Source: Campylobacter mucosalis (GTDB taxonomy: Bacteria; Campylobacterota; Campylobacteria; Campylobacterales; Campylobacteraceae). Taken from it: DNA of 64,000 bases. Made by a program: the position numbers and the translations under genes. Location: NCBI RefSeq assembly GCF_013372205.1, contig NZ_CP053831.1:1054001-1118000 (forward strand), given 5' to 3'. Below the pieces are notes generated by a model. That model saw only the letters and a program-made list of their open reading frames with translations, made no database searches and had not been told where the DNA came from. Shown one piece after another: positions 1 to 8,904 of the stretch. Positions within the stretch are counted from its first letter, which is position 1, and every line of letters begins with the position of its first letter.

Positions 1-75
1 TTTTACGATACCTTTTATCGCTTTATCTTGGTCTTTACTTGGGCTAAATTTGCTTGAAATTTTAAACTCTGACAT
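1..75 (-). CDS. uvrB: UvrABC system protein B, N-terminal fragment
   Basis: This is the first 25 codons of a minus-strand gene that runs off the left edge of the window. The peptide begins MSEFKISSKFSPSKDQ and continues DKAIKGIVK. That matches the start of UvrB, the damage-verifying helicase of nucleotide excision repair, whose first segment carries the Phe-x-Pro-x-x-Asp-Gln Q-motif-like signature just before Walker A. An AAGAAG ribosome site lies just upstream of the ATG. The gene is divergent from the small-protein operon starting at 175, an order I recall from C. jejuni. The call rests on few residues but they are diagnostic. Confidence 0.85.
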   Translation of the reverse strand, partial: MSEFKISSKFSPSKDQDKAIKGIVK

Positions 76-133
76 TTTTACTTCTTAAATATTAAAAATT
101 TTGGCTAATTTTAACACAAATTTAGCCTTTAAG

Positions 134-142
134 TGCTAAAAT
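134..142 (+). promoter_or_regulatory. Candidate extended -10 for the 175-2907 operon
   Basis: TGCTAAAAT fits an extended -10 element (TG-N-TAAAAT) of the Campylobacter housekeeping sigma factor. It lies about 33 bases before the first ATG of the plus-strand operon, which has its own AAAGG ribosome site. No clear -35 is visible, as is usual in this genus. Confidence 0.35.
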
Positions 143-174
143 TAGGCATTTAATTTTATCCATAAAGGTAAAAA

Positions 175-408
175 ATGTTTGAAGATGATAAAGTACTAAA
201 CACTCTAACAAGCAAGGTAAACGACCTACTTGCAAGATATGACGACCTAAGTAGAACAAACGAAGAGTTGCACAACCAAATCGTAACTCTAAAGGCACAA
301 AACGAGGCAAAAACAAACCAAATAATGCGTCTTGAAGAGGAGTTAAATAAGAAAAATAACGAAGCTGACGACGTTCTTAAAAAGATCGAAGCTGTTTTAA
401 ATAAATAA
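175..408 (+). CDS. Small coiled-coil protein, ZapB-like
   Basis: A 77-residue, highly charged protein predicted to be almost wholly alpha-helical. Heptad-like spacing of Leu, Val and Ile runs from about residue 8 to the end, with no signal peptide or membrane segment. The size and composition resemble ZapB-like coiled-coil proteins of the cell-division apparatus. That is a resemblance in character, not a recognised family match. It opens a four-gene operon ending in priA: its stop shares one base with the next ATG. An AAAGG ribosome site precedes the start. Function is unproven. Confidence 0.75.
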   Translation: MFEDDKVLNTLTSKVNDLLARYDDLSRTNEELHNQIVTLKAQNEAKTNQIMRLEEELNKKNNEADDVLKKIEAVLNK

Positions 409-641
409 TGAAACGACAAATCACGCTCACTATCGCTTCACGTGACTATGTTATCACGCTTGATGATGACGGATTTTACAATGCACTTGAGCGTGATCTT
501 GGTGGTTTTAGAAACAACTCCAAAATTTTAACACCAAAAGAGCTTTTAGATATCCTTGTGCAAAAGAGTTTTGACGGATACGAGGATGAAAACTCTATGC
601 AACGACTAATCGAGCAGATAGATAGACGCCTAAAAAGATGA
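408..641 (+). CDS. Small conserved protein, possibly a divergent ZapA
   Basis: A 77-residue soluble protein. The N-terminus (MKRQITLTIASRDYVITLDD) has the alternating pattern of two short beta strands, as at the start of ZapA, the FtsZ-ring stabiliser. The middle (about residues 43-58) is helical and the end (about 63-77) is a basic helix. It is shorter than most ZapA proteins and lacks an obvious long C-terminal coiled coil, so the ZapA idea is only a suggestion, helped by the coiled-coil partner immediately upstream. It overlaps its neighbours by one base upstream and four bases (ATGA) downstream, which implies translational coupling. Confidence 0.7.
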   Translation: MKRQITLTIASRDYVITLDDDGFYNALERDLGGFRNNSKILTPKELLDILVQKSFDGYEDENSMQRLIEQIDRRLKR

Positions 642-1054
642 AAAAAGCCTTTAGTATGGTCGAGCTCATAATGGCGATAATAATCCTAGGAATACTATCA
701 GCCGTTGCGATACCAAGGCTTTATATCGGCAGGGACGAAGCCTTGCTTGAAAAAACCAAGGTTCAGATACAAACGATTAGATCTGGCATTGCTATCTTTT
801 ATAGCGACTCACTACTACGTGCAAATCCCGGCTACCCTAAAAAGCTAGAAAAAGATGGCGTAAGCAATGATATGCTTTTTAGTGCCGTTATGCCCTTAAA
901 TGGCATAAAAGCAGTAAAAAATGGCGACGGCTGGAGAAAAGAGGCGGATGAGTATTTTTTTGCTCTAGGCAAACGTGGCGCGGTCTTTACATACGATAAT
1001 AAAAGTGGCAACTTCTCTTGTATCAAGGGAGATTTGTGTGACGAGCTAGACTGA
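638..1054 (+). CDS. Type IV pilin-like pseudopilin
   Basis: A 138-residue protein with a class III signal sequence. A short basic leader (MKKA) is followed by Phe at +1, Glu at +5 and about 20 hydrophobic residues ending in Ala-Ile-Pro-Arg. This is the prepilin N-terminal methylation pattern, although the residue before the cleavage site is Ala rather than the usual Gly. The rest is a periplasmic domain with two cysteines near the end that could pair. Pseudopilins of this kind serve type II secretion or DNA-uptake machines. No other secretion gene is adjacent; instead the gene is coupled to priA through a one-base overlap. Confidence 0.8.
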   Translation: MKKAFSMVELIMAIIILGILSAVAIPRLYIGRDEALLEKTKVQIQTIRSGIAIFYSDSLLRANPGYPKKLEKDGVSNDMLFSAVMPLNGIKAVKNGDGWRKEADEYFFALGKRGAVFTYDNKSGNFSCIKGDLCDELD

Positions 1055-2907
1055 TGTATTACTATAAAGTCAGTTTTTTAGGCAGAAATTTAAACGCACT
1101 AACATATCAAAGTGTAGAAAAAATCGAACCATTTCAATCCGTAATAGCGCCCCTAAATCACAAACCAACACAGGGATATGTGATAAAAGAGTGCGAAAAA
1201 CCAGAGTTTAAAACCCTAGATATTGCAGAAATTTTACCGCTTTTTTTAACAGATATGCAAGCTTTAATGGCTGAGTTTATCAGCTACTACTATACTTGCA
1301 CACTTGGCGTATCGCTTGGACTATTTGAGCCAATGCAAAAAGAGGCAAAGGCTTTAGTAAAGGTTGAAAATTTAAAAACTCCAAATCTAAATCAATCCCA
1401 AATGGACGCTCAAAATTTTATAAGCGAGAATAAAAATTCTCTAATTTTTGGCGATACAGGAAGTGGAAAAAGCGAAATTTACATAAGTCAAATCGCAAAA
1501 ACACTGCAAAATGGCAAAAATGCTCTATTTTTAATGCCAGAAATTTCACTCACTCCGCAAATGCAAACAAGACTTGAAGGTTATTTTGGCACAAGTGTAG
1601 CCGTATGGCACTCAAAAATCACACAAAAACGTAAATCTGAAATTTTACAAGGACTGCATGACGGTAAGATTAGGCTGGTTGCTGGTGCTAGATCGGCACT
1701 ATTTTTGCCAATACAAAATTTAGGAGTGATAGTAGTTGATGAGGAGCACGATGACAGCTATAAAAACGGCAACTCACGCCCACATTATAACGCAAGGGAT
1801 CTAGCTCTATTTTTATCGTCAAAATTTGACATAAAGGTCATCCTAGGCTCAGCAACTCCGTGTGCGACTAGCTTTTACAAACAAAAGAGCTTTAGACTAA
1901 AAGGGACGTTTTTTAACTCCCAAAAGAGCTATATCTATGATGAGTCGCCAACAACGCTAAGTCCGCTGATAAAAAGCGAGATAGCAAAGAGTCTAAGCCA
2001 AAAAAAACAGGCGATTATATGTCTACCAACTCGTGCAAATTTTAAATATCTATCTTGCAAGTCTTGCGGAAGCACGATAAAATGTCCATTTTGTAGTGTT
2101 GGTATGAGCTACTATAAGTCAAAAAATTTACTAAAATGCCAATACTGCGAATATAAAATGCCAGTTGTAAAATCGTGCGAAAAATGCGGTAGCGATATGA
2201 TAGAAGCTCGTAAAATCGGCACAAGTGAGCTACTAGAGCAGCTAAAAAATGAGTTTGCAAATGCGAAAATTGCAAAATTTGACCGAGATGAGATAACTAC
2301 ACAAAGTAAGCTAGTAAAGGCACTTAAGGAGTTTAATGAGGGCAAAATCGACATCCTTGTAGGCACTCAAATGCTAAGCAAAGGTCATGATTATCACAAC
2401 GTGGACTTAGCCGTGATAATGGGCATTGATGAGCTTTTGGCATATCCTGATTTTAGGGCTAGAGAGAGAACGTTAGCACTTGCTATGCAGGTTGCTGGTC
2501 GTGCTGGTCGTGCTGGGGTTGGACGAGTTGTCATACAAAGTATGCAAAGGGATTTTTTTGAGCAGTTTTTAAACAACTACGACGCATTTTTAGAAGATGA
2601 GCTAACTTATAGAGAACCGCTATATCCGCCTTTTACTAGACTGCTTAGACTTATCATATCTCATAAAAACGAAAAAATAGCGGTGGCTGAACTAAACAGC
2701 TCTTTGGCTAAAATTTCAAACCTACAAGAGCGTCTAAATTTCCAAACCATAGGCTATGGCAAATGCGCACTCGAGCGAATCGGCGATAAATTTAGATATG
2801 AAATTTTGCTTCGCACAAACGAAAACACACACGTTCTAGCAGAGGTTGCAAAAAGTTGCGTAAGCGAAATTTGTGACGTAGATATCGACCCCATTAATTT
2901 TAGCTAG
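1054..2907 (+). CDS. priA: Primosomal protein N' (replication restart helicase PriA)
   Basis: A 617-residue superfamily 2 helicase that reloads the replisome at stalled forks. Walker A (GDTGSGKSE) lies near residues 133-141 and the Walker B DEEH near 229-232. A zinc-binding region with about eight cysteines spans roughly 335-380. The C-terminal helicase part contains [10 protein letters not shown] and the AGRAGR motif VI. The N-terminal DNA-binding domain is shorter than in E. coli PriA (about 730 residues), which I believe is normal for this group. It is the last gene of the operon and overlaps the end of convergent cysE by four bases, with no room for a terminator. Confidence 0.95.
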   Translation: MYYYKVSFLGRNLNALTYQSVEKIEPFQSVIAPLNHKPTQGYVIKECEKPEFKTLDIAEILPLFLTDMQALMAEFISYYYTCTLGVSLGLFEPMQKEAKALVKVENLKTPNLNQSQMDAQNFISENKNSLIFGDTGSGKSEIYISQIAKTLQNGKNALFLMPEISLTPQMQTRLEGYFGTSVAVWHSKITQKRKSEILQGLHDGKIRLVAGARSALFLPIQNLGVIVVDEEHDDSYKNGNSRPHYNARDLALFLSSKFDIKVILGSATPCATSFYKQKSFRLKGTFFNSQKSYIYDESPTTLSPLIKSEIAKSLSQKKQAIICLPTRANFKYLSCKSCGSTIKCPFCSVGMSYYKSKNLLKCQYCEYKMPVVKSCEKCGSDMIEARKIGTSELLEQLKNEFANAKIAKFDRDEITTQSKLVKALKEFNEGKIDILVGTQMLSKGHDYHNVDLAVIMGIDELLAYPDFRARERTLALAMQVAGRAGRAGVGRVVIQSMQRDFFEQFLNNYDAFLEDELTYREPLYPPFTRLLRLIISHKNEKIAVAELNSSLAKISNLQERLNFQTIGYGKCALERIGDKFRYEILLRTNENTHVLAEVAKSCVSEICDVDIDPINFS

Positions 2908-3461
2908 ATAGAGTACTCGGGTTGATATAGCTTTCCGCTCACACGCACGATACGAGCCGGTATGCCAACAACCGTTGCGTTTTCTGGGACATTTTTTAGC
3001 ACCACAGAATTTGCACCTATTTTTGCATTTTTACCTATTGTTATGGCTCCTAGTACCTTTGCTCCAGTTGCGATCACAACGCCATCTTGTATCGTAGGAT
3101 GTCGTTTGCCGCACTCTTTTCCAGTCCCTCCAAGAGTGACTTGATGATACATCATCACATCATCGCCTATCTCTGCTGTCTCCCCTATCACAACTCCAGC
3201 TCCGTGATCTATGAAAAAACGCCTACCTATCTTTGCTCCAGGGTGTATCTCAATGCCAGTTAAAAAACGTGAAATTTGAGAGATAAAACGTGCAAAAAAG
3301 AAAAATTTCTTATCGTATAAAAAGTGCGCGATACGATGAAACGCAAGGGCGTGAAGCCCAGGCGTGTTTATCAAAATAGCAAGAGAACAACAATTTTGAA
3401 CCGACGGATCCTTTTGTCTTACTACCTCTACAGCCTCTCTTACTCTATCGCAAATTTTCAT
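2904..3461 (-). CDS. cysE: Serine O-acetyltransferase
   Basis: CysE acetylates serine with acetyl-CoA, the first step of cysteine synthesis, and may bind CysK. The protein has the CysE N-terminal helical domain followed by left-handed beta-helix hexapeptide repeats (for example [16 protein letters not shown], then the [14 protein letters not shown] active-site loop). It is shorter than E. coli CysE (273 residues), like other short forms. I place the start at the ATG at 3461, which has GGAG six bases upstream. An in-frame ATG at 3473 overlaps the end of cysK and has a poorer ribosome site. The gene lies directly downstream of cysK, a natural cysteine operon. Confidence 0.93.
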   Translation of the reverse strand: MKICDRVREAVEVVRQKDPSVQNCCSLAILINTPGLHALAFHRIAHFLYDKKFFFFARFISQISRFLTGIEIHPGAKIGRRFFIDHGAGVVIGETAEIGDDVMMYHQVTLGGTGKECGKRHPTIQDGVVIATGAKVLGAITIGKNAKIGANSVVLKNVPENATVVGIPARIVRVSGKLYQPEYSI

Positions 3462-3462
3462 T

Positions 3463-4368
3463 TTAAGCTCCATAAAGCTCGGTGCTTAGGTATCTTTCGC
3501 CATTATCTGGAGCTATAAAAAGAACCTTTTTACCGCGTCCAAGCTGAGCCGCGACGCGTTTAGCAGCAACAAGTGCAGCACCGCCACTAATACCAAGCAA
3601 AATACCCTGCTCTTTTGCTAACGCCCTAGATGCGTTCATAGCGTCATCATTGCTTACTTTTTCTATCTGATTTACCAAATCTAGTTCCATGGTATTTGGG
3701 ATAAAACCAGCACCTATGCCTTGAATTTTATGTGGAGCTGGATCGCCTCCGCTTAAAACAGGACTTGCCTCTGGCTCTACTGCTACGATTTTTGTATCAT
3801 AGCCGTTTTGTTTTAAAACCCTTGCCACACCGCTTATAGTTCCGCCAGTGCCAACACCAGCAACAAATGCGTCAAGCTTAGCAAAATCCGCCATTATCTC
3901 TTTTGCTGTTGTTAGCTCGTGGGCTTGTGGGTTGTATGGGTTTTCAAACTGGCTTAACATCACGTGATTTGGCATACTTGCTAGCTCCTGAGCACGAGCA
4001 ATAGCACCCTTCATACCCTTAGAAGCCTCAGTAAGCTCAAGCTTAGCACCATAAGCAAGCATAAGCTTTCTACGCTCCATACTCATACTCTCAGGCATAG
4101 CAAGTATTACTTTTAGCCCTAAAGCTGCACATATCATAGCAATGCCAATGCCCGTATTTCCACTAGTTGGCTCAACTATCGTGTCGCCTTGCTTTATCTT
4201 GCCGTCCTTTAGCATTTTATCTATCATGTTAAATGCGATGCGGTCTTTAACCGAACCACCTGGGTTAAAAAACTCAAGTTTTGCGTAAATTTCAGCACTA
4301 TTGTCATCTGTTTTAATCTTTACAACTGGTGTGTTAGCTATCGTTTGTGAAATATTTTCATATATCAT
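3463..4368 (-). CDS. cysK: Cysteine synthase A (O-acetylserine sulfhydrylase)
   Basis: A 301-residue PLP enzyme that makes cysteine from O-acetylserine and sulfide. The PLP lysine is Lys41 in GGSVKDR. TSGNTG (substrate loop) and GTGGT (phosphate-binding loop) are both present, and the overall layout is that of CysK. An AGGAG ribosome site sits six bases before the ATG. It is followed within a few bases by cysE, so substrate-making and substrate-using enzymes are co-expressed. The product could equally be called CysM by some pipelines, but the motifs and the cysE partner favour CysK. Confidence 0.93.
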   Translation of the reverse strand: MIYENISQTIANTPVVKIKTDDNSAEIYAKLEFFNPGGSVKDRIAFNMIDKMLKDGKIKQGDTIVEPTSGNTGIGIAMICAALGLKVILAMPESMSMERRKLMLAYGAKLELTEASKGMKGAIARAQELASMPNHVMLSQFENPYNPQAHELTTAKEIMADFAKLDAFVAGVGTGGTISGVARVLKQNGYDTKIVAVEPEASPVLSGGDPAPHKIQGIGAGFIPNTMELDLVNQIEKVSNDDAMNASRALAKEQGILLGISGGAALVAAKRVAAQLGRGKKVLFIAPDNGERYLSTELYGA

Positions 4369-4431
4369 AAGTATCTCCTAAAAAGTTTTACGTAAATTTA
4401 GCGTATTTTGATAATTTTTTACCAAACCTGC

Positions 4432-5088
4432 TTAATTTACACCCAAAATTTTAAGCCCCTGCTCTGAGATGCTCTTGCCTTTTGAGTATCTTTTGCAAAA
4501 CTCAAGCACTAAAGCGTGAAAAATTCTAAAAATTTCAGCCTCACTTGCATTTGGTAAAATTTTATAAATTCTATCAAAATCAACGCCACTAAGCCACTCT
4601 TGTGCTTCATCGTAGCATTCAAATTCATATCCAAGAGCTGTTAAAATTCTAATCGCATAATTATCAACAACCATAACAGCACGATCACAAGCATAAGCCA
4701 AAATAGCATCACAAGTCTCAGCGCCAACGCCCTTTACGCTAAGTAGCCACTCACGGCTGACGTTTGATTTGAAATTTTCAAAGTCGTTAAATTCGCTCTT
4801 TATGGCACGGCAAAGTCCATTTAGACGCTTGGCTTTTGTGTTATAAAATCCGCTTGGTTTTATAAGCTCTGCAAGTTCGTTTGTACTAATGGATAAAATT
4901 TCATCAATGCCAATTAAATTTCTACTTTTTAAATTAGCAAGGGCTTTTTCTACGTTTTTCCAAGCTGTATTTTGCACCAAAATCGCACCCACAACAACCT
5001 CAAAACTGCCCTCGCCAGGCCAAATTAAAAGCTCCTTTTTATCGCCAATATCAGCAAAAATCGATGTAAAAATTTCAGTTGGACTCAT
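4432..5088 (-). CDS. magIII: HhH-GPD DNA glycosylase, MagIII-type 3-methyladenine glycosylase
   Basis: A 218-residue base-excision glycosylase of the endonuclease III superfamily. It has the N-terminal GAILVQNTAWKNVEKAL helix segment, PSGFYNTKAKRL, the helix-hairpin-helix LLSVKGVGAETCDAIL and the catalytic Asp in VMVVDNY. The [4Fe-4S] cysteine cluster of Nth is absent from the C-terminus. Length and sequence resemble Helicobacter pylori MagIII, which removes 3-methyladenine. The gene overlaps the downstream end of the ATPase gene at 5085 by four bases, and the mfd-ATPase-magIII run looks like a DNA-repair operon. Confidence 0.85.
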   Translation of the reverse strand: MSPTEIFTSIFADIGDKKELLIWPGEGSFEVVVGAILVQNTAWKNVEKALANLKSRNLIGIDEILSISTNELAELIKPSGFYNTKAKRLNGLCRAIKSEFNDFENFKSNVSREWLLSVKGVGAETCDAILAYACDRAVMVVDNYAIRILTALGYEFECYDEAQEWLSGVDFDRIYKILPNASEAEIFRIFHALVLEFCKRYSKGKSISEQGLKILGVN

Positions 5089-5855
5089 CGCTTTAGTTTG
5101 CCTTTATAGGTCAGATAAAACTGCTTTGCCGTTCGTCCGCTTCTACTTGCTCTAAGCGTTGCGTAACTCTTTGCCATATCATAAAGCGTCTTGCGGTCAA
5201 TATCCTCATCCTTAAAATAATACTCAACTATACGCAAATACTCATCAAAATTTCCCTGATAAAAGCTAATCCAAAGCCCAAAACGATCGGCTAGTGAGAC
5301 CTTTTCTTGCACAGCGTCACCATAGTGTATCTCGCCATCACTCACGCTCACATCGGCATTGTCGCTCAGGTGTTCGCTGACTAAATGCCTTCTGTTTGAA
5401 GTAGCGTATATAAGCACGTTTCTTGGTGGTTTTGAGATACTGCCTTGCATTAATGGTTTTAAAAATTTATAATCCCTACTGCCATTTTCAAAGCTTAGAT
5501 CATCACAAAATATGATAAATTTAAATTTCACAATTTCTCTTAACTCGTCAATGATATCTGGCAAGTGTTTTAGCTCGTCAGAGCCTATCTCAACAAGCCT
5601 TAAATTTTGCGAGTAAAAATGGGTAAAAACCGCCTTTAAAAGGCTTGACTTCCCACAACCCATCTCGCCCCAAAGTAAAACGTGATTTGCTTCATTGCCA
5701 TCTATGAAATTTTGAGTATTTTTTAGCAGTTGCTCCTTTTGACTCTCAAGTCCAACAAGTGAGCTAAGCTCGGTAAAATCAATATCCTTAACAGCGACAA
5801 GCCTACTTTTACTAGCTCTCCAAACGGCAGCATACTCCCTAGTCCAGTCTATCAT
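5085..5855 (-). CDS. DUF815-family P-loop ATPase
   Basis: A 256-residue AAA-like ATPase of the DUF815 family. Walker A is GEMGCGKSS near residues 63-71 and Walker B is FIIFCDDLSF near 112-121. A sensor-like ATSNRRHL follows, and a C-terminal arginine-rich segment (LRASRSGRTAKQF) resembles an arginine-finger or sensor-2 region. The biochemical role of the family is not established. It sits between mfd and a glycosylase with four-base ATGA overlaps on both sides, so it is translated with repair proteins; whether it acts in repair is inference. Confidence 0.85.
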   Translation of the reverse strand: MIDWTREYAAVWRASKSRLVAVKDIDFTELSSLVGLESQKEQLLKNTQNFIDGNEANHVLLWGEMGCGKSSLLKAVFTHFYSQNLRLVEIGSDELKHLPDIIDELREIVKFKFIIFCDDLSFENGSRDYKFLKPLMQGSISKPPRNVLIYATSNRRHLVSEHLSDNADVSVSDGEIHYGDAVQEKVSLADRFGLWISFYQGNFDEYLRIVEYYFKDEDIDRKTLYDMAKSYATLRASRSGRTAKQFYLTYKGKLKR

Positions 5856-8791
5856 TTTAAACTCCTTAAATAACTAGTTATCTCAGCTATAACGTCATCA
5901 TCGTCTTTGCTGCGTGATTTTAGCCTTATTTTTTCGTCATTATCACGAGTTAGCACGATATTTTGCTCAGCATTTGAGATGGCTTTAAAGCCGTGTTTTA
6001 ACGCCAAAATTTTAATTAAAATTATATCTAAAAATTGTTTTGTATAATCATCAAGTTTACCAAATCTATCCTCTATCTCGCCATTAATCTCATAAACTTC
6101 ATTTACGCTAGTAGCCTTACTAAGGCGTCTGTATAGCTCTAGTCTTAATCTATCTTCGCGTATAAACTCAGGGTTTAAAAAGGCATTTACGCTAAGTTTT
6201 AGATCGATTTTATTTAGTTTTACGCTCTGCTGATTTAGCAAGGCATTAATCTCATCTTCAAGCATTTTAAGATACAAAGAGTATCCTATCGCCTCGATAT
6301 GTCCGCTTTGTGCCTCGCCTATGATGTTTCCACCACCCCTAATCTCAAGGTCGTGATAGGCAAGTACACTTCCTGAGCCAAGAGCTGAGTTGCTCTCAAG
6401 TGCGATAAGTCGTTTTAAAGCCTCTGGCGTAAGAGTGGTTTTATCCTCGACTAAAAAGTAGCAAAATCCCTGCTTATCGCTTCGCCCTACCCTGCCACGA
6501 AGCTGATGAAGGTCAGCTATGCCAAATTTATTTGCGTTTTCAACTATCATAGTATTTGCATTTGGCAGATGAATACCGCTCTCAACGATACTTGTGCAAA
6601 CCATAACATCATACTCGCCATTTTCGAATTTTAAAATTTCCTCTTCTGTTGTTTTTGCGTCAATCTTTGAGTGAAGTATCAAAACCCTTAAATTTGGTAA
6701 AATTTTACGTAAATTTTTAGCACAAAGCTCAATGTCTGCTATATGGTTATGGATATAAAATACCTGACCACCGCGTCGTATTTCACGTAGTATCGCCTCT
6801 TTTATAACCTTCTCATCCCACTCTTTTACGCTAGTTCTTACATCTAGTCTTTGGCTTGGAGGGGTTTTTAAAACCGAATATGTTTTTATCTTTGAAAGTG
6901 CCATATTTAGGCTTCTTGGAATAGGCGTGGCAGACATTGATAAAAGATGAGAATTCTCTGAAATTTCTTTTAACTTCTCTTTTTGCTTAACGCCAAATTT
7001 ATGCTCCTCATCTATAATAATAAGCCCGACATTAGTTGCCTTTTGACTTAAAAGTGCGTGAGTGCCAACGCATACGCACGGCTCTCCTGTGTTTAAAGCC
7101 TTGGTGACTTCTGCTTTTTGTTTTGCAGTTGAAAACCTATCTAGCCTTAAAACCCTAATGTTAAATTTTGACAATCTCTCTTTTAAGCTCTTAAAATGCT
7201 GTGAGCTAAGAAGCGTCGTTGGGACAAAAAATAGTGCGATAAATCCAGAAAAAACACACTTAAATATAGCATTCATTGCGACTTCAGTTTTGCCAAATCC
7301 AACATCTCCACTTAAAAGCCTGTCCATAACCTTGCCACTTTTTAGTTCATCTGAAATTTCACTCACGGCAGTTTGCTGATCAGGCGTATACTCAAACCCT
7401 GCTTGCATAACAAACTTAATATATTCTGCGTCATCTTTTTGTATTACAACACCCTCGTTTAGCTCACGTTTAGCCGCCATAGCGATGATTTTTGAGGCTA
7501 TTAAAAAGAGCTTTTCTCTGACCTTTTCTTTAAGCTTTACAAAACTAGCTTTCCCAAGCCGATCAAGCACAGCAACAGAGCCATTTACGGCTATATACCT
7601 ATCGACTAAATTTAAATTTTCAACTGGCAAAAGCAATCTATCATCATTTTGATAAGCAATTACTACAAATTCCTTTGTCGCACCTAAAACCTTGATCTTT
7701 TCAAGTCCTAAAAATTTACCTATGCCGTATTCTTCGTGCACGACGTAGTCATTTATCTTTAACTCATCAACGATTAAAGAGGCCTTTTTAGCACGTGTTT
7801 TTTTCTGAAATTTATTTAGCGAAACTATGATTTTATCGTTTGATGAGATGTTAAAAACAAGTGGGCTTTTTTGAAATTTCACATTGTCATTTTTTATACC
7901 AAGTGACTCAAACATCGCTTCGTTTCTGGCTAGGACTATAATTTGTCTATTTTTATTTAACTCAAAAAAATCAGCACTAGGAGTAACGACGATGTCTTTA
8001 AACTCCTTTGGCTCTGGTAAAATTTCAAATTTATCAAAAACACTTAAATCGCGTTCATCATCAAGATTATCTATCTTGCTAAGCAAAATACATTTAAATT
8101 TCTCAAGATAGTTCTCAAACCCGTCTATCGCCCAAAAACCAAGCGAATTTAAATCGCTTACAATCGCATTTGTTTGGATATTTTCAATCTTTAAATTAAC
8201 ATTTTCAAACTCACTTTGCTCAAGCCTTGCTAAAAATGGGACTATTTGTGTGCTTTCAAGCTCGGTTTTATGGCTAATTTGAGTGACTATATCGTAGTGG
8301 CGAATGCTCTCAACCTCGTCTCCAAATAGCAAAATTCTAATTGGTTCATCATCGCCTAGGTTAAAAATATCAATCACATCGCCACGCATACTAAACTCGC
8401 CCTGTCTTTCAGCCATATCCACAGCCTCATATCCAGAGCGTATAAGCTCATCTGCAAAATCAATCAAATTTATCGTATCGCCAAAATTTATAGTTATGCT
8501 TTTTAGATGAGAGCTTGTGGGGAGTTTATTAAGAAGTGTCGAGTATGGCGATATTATGAGCTTTTTGCCATCAAATTTATAATAATCGCTTAAAATTTTA
8601 CTAATCTGAAGCAACTCTTCATTAAATGAGCGTAAATCATCGCCGTATCTAGCTCTAAAATCAGGCAACACAAAGCTTTTAACTCCGGCAAATTCGGTAG
8701 CGTCTGCACACTCTATCGCACTTTTATCATCGGGAGTTATTAAAATTTCATACTCATTTTTCAAAAAATATTCATAAACTTTTGCTTGCAA
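5852..8791 (-). CDS. mfd: Transcription-repair coupling factor
   Basis: A 979-residue Mfd, which displaces RNA polymerase stalled at lesions and recruits UvrA. The UvrB-homology module at the N-terminus includes the RGDVIDIF segment. The RNA-polymerase-interacting domain follows (NDYVVHEEYGIGKFLG, near residue 340). The RecG-like translocase has Walker A SGDVGFGKTEV, DEEH near the middle and the QLRGRVGR motif VI. The C-terminal UvrA-binding-masking domain is also present. It is slightly shorter than E. coli Mfd (1148 residues). The gene heads the mfd-DUF815-magIII run and is divergent from cstA. Confidence 0.95.
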   Translation of the reverse strand: MQAKVYEYFLKNEYEILITPDDKSAIECADATEFAGVKSFVLPDFRARYGDDLRSFNEELLQISKILSDYYKFDGKKLIISPYSTLLNKLPTSSHLKSITINFGDTINLIDFADELIRSGYEAVDMAERQGEFSMRGDVIDIFNLGDDEPIRILLFGDEVESIRHYDIVTQISHKTELESTQIVPFLARLEQSEFENVNLKIENIQTNAIVSDLNSLGFWAIDGFENYLEKFKCILLSKIDNLDDERDLSVFDKFEILPEPKEFKDIVVTPSADFFELNKNRQIIVLARNEAMFESLGIKNDNVKFQKSPLVFNISSNDKIIVSLNKFQKKTRAKKASLIVDELKINDYVVHEEYGIGKFLGLEKIKVLGATKEFVVIAYQNDDRLLLPVENLNLVDRYIAVNGSVAVLDRLGKASFVKLKEKVREKLFLIASKIIAMAAKRELNEGVVIQKDDAEYIKFVMQAGFEYTPDQQTAVSEISDELKSGKVMDRLLSGDVGFGKTEVAMNAIFKCVFSGFIALFFVPTTLLSSQHFKSLKERLSKFNIRVLRLDRFSTAKQKAEVTKALNTGEPCVCVGTHALLSQKATNVGLIIIDEEHKFGVKQKEKLKEISENSHLLSMSATPIPRSLNMALSKIKTYSVLKTPPSQRLDVRTSVKEWDEKVIKEAILREIRRGGQVFYIHNHIADIELCAKNLRKILPNLRVLILHSKIDAKTTEEEILKFENGEYDVMVCTSIVESGIHLPNANTMIVENANKFGIADLHQLRGRVGRSDKQGFCYFLVEDKTTLTPEALKRLIALESNSALGSGSVLAYHDLEIRGGGNIIGEAQSGHIEAIGYSLYLKMLEDEINALLNQQSVKLNKIDLKLSVNAFLNPEFIREDRLRLELYRRLSKATSVNEVYEINGEIEDRFGKLDDYTKQFLDIILIKILALKHGFKAISNAEQNIVLTRDNDEKIRLKSRSKDDDDVIAEITSYLRSLK

Positions 8792-8840
8792 AACATACCC
8801 TTAAAACTTAAATATCAGTATTTTAACAAACTTTAGTTGA

Positions 8841-8866
8841 AAAAATATGCACTTCTTGCATTTTTT
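8841..8866. promoter_or_regulatory. Interrupted inverted repeat in the mfd/cstA divergent region
   Basis: ATGCA-CTTCT-TGCAT forms a five-base-pair dyad, extended after one mismatch by an A-run on the left and a T-run on the right. It lies just upstream of a TAAAAT -10-like box (8871-8876) before cstA and also ahead of mfd. A regulator site is possible, but a chance AT-rich palindrome is equally likely. Confidence 0.25.
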
Positions 8867-8904
8867 GTAGTAAAATTAGGTAGCAAATTTTATAAGGAGG
8901 CAAA

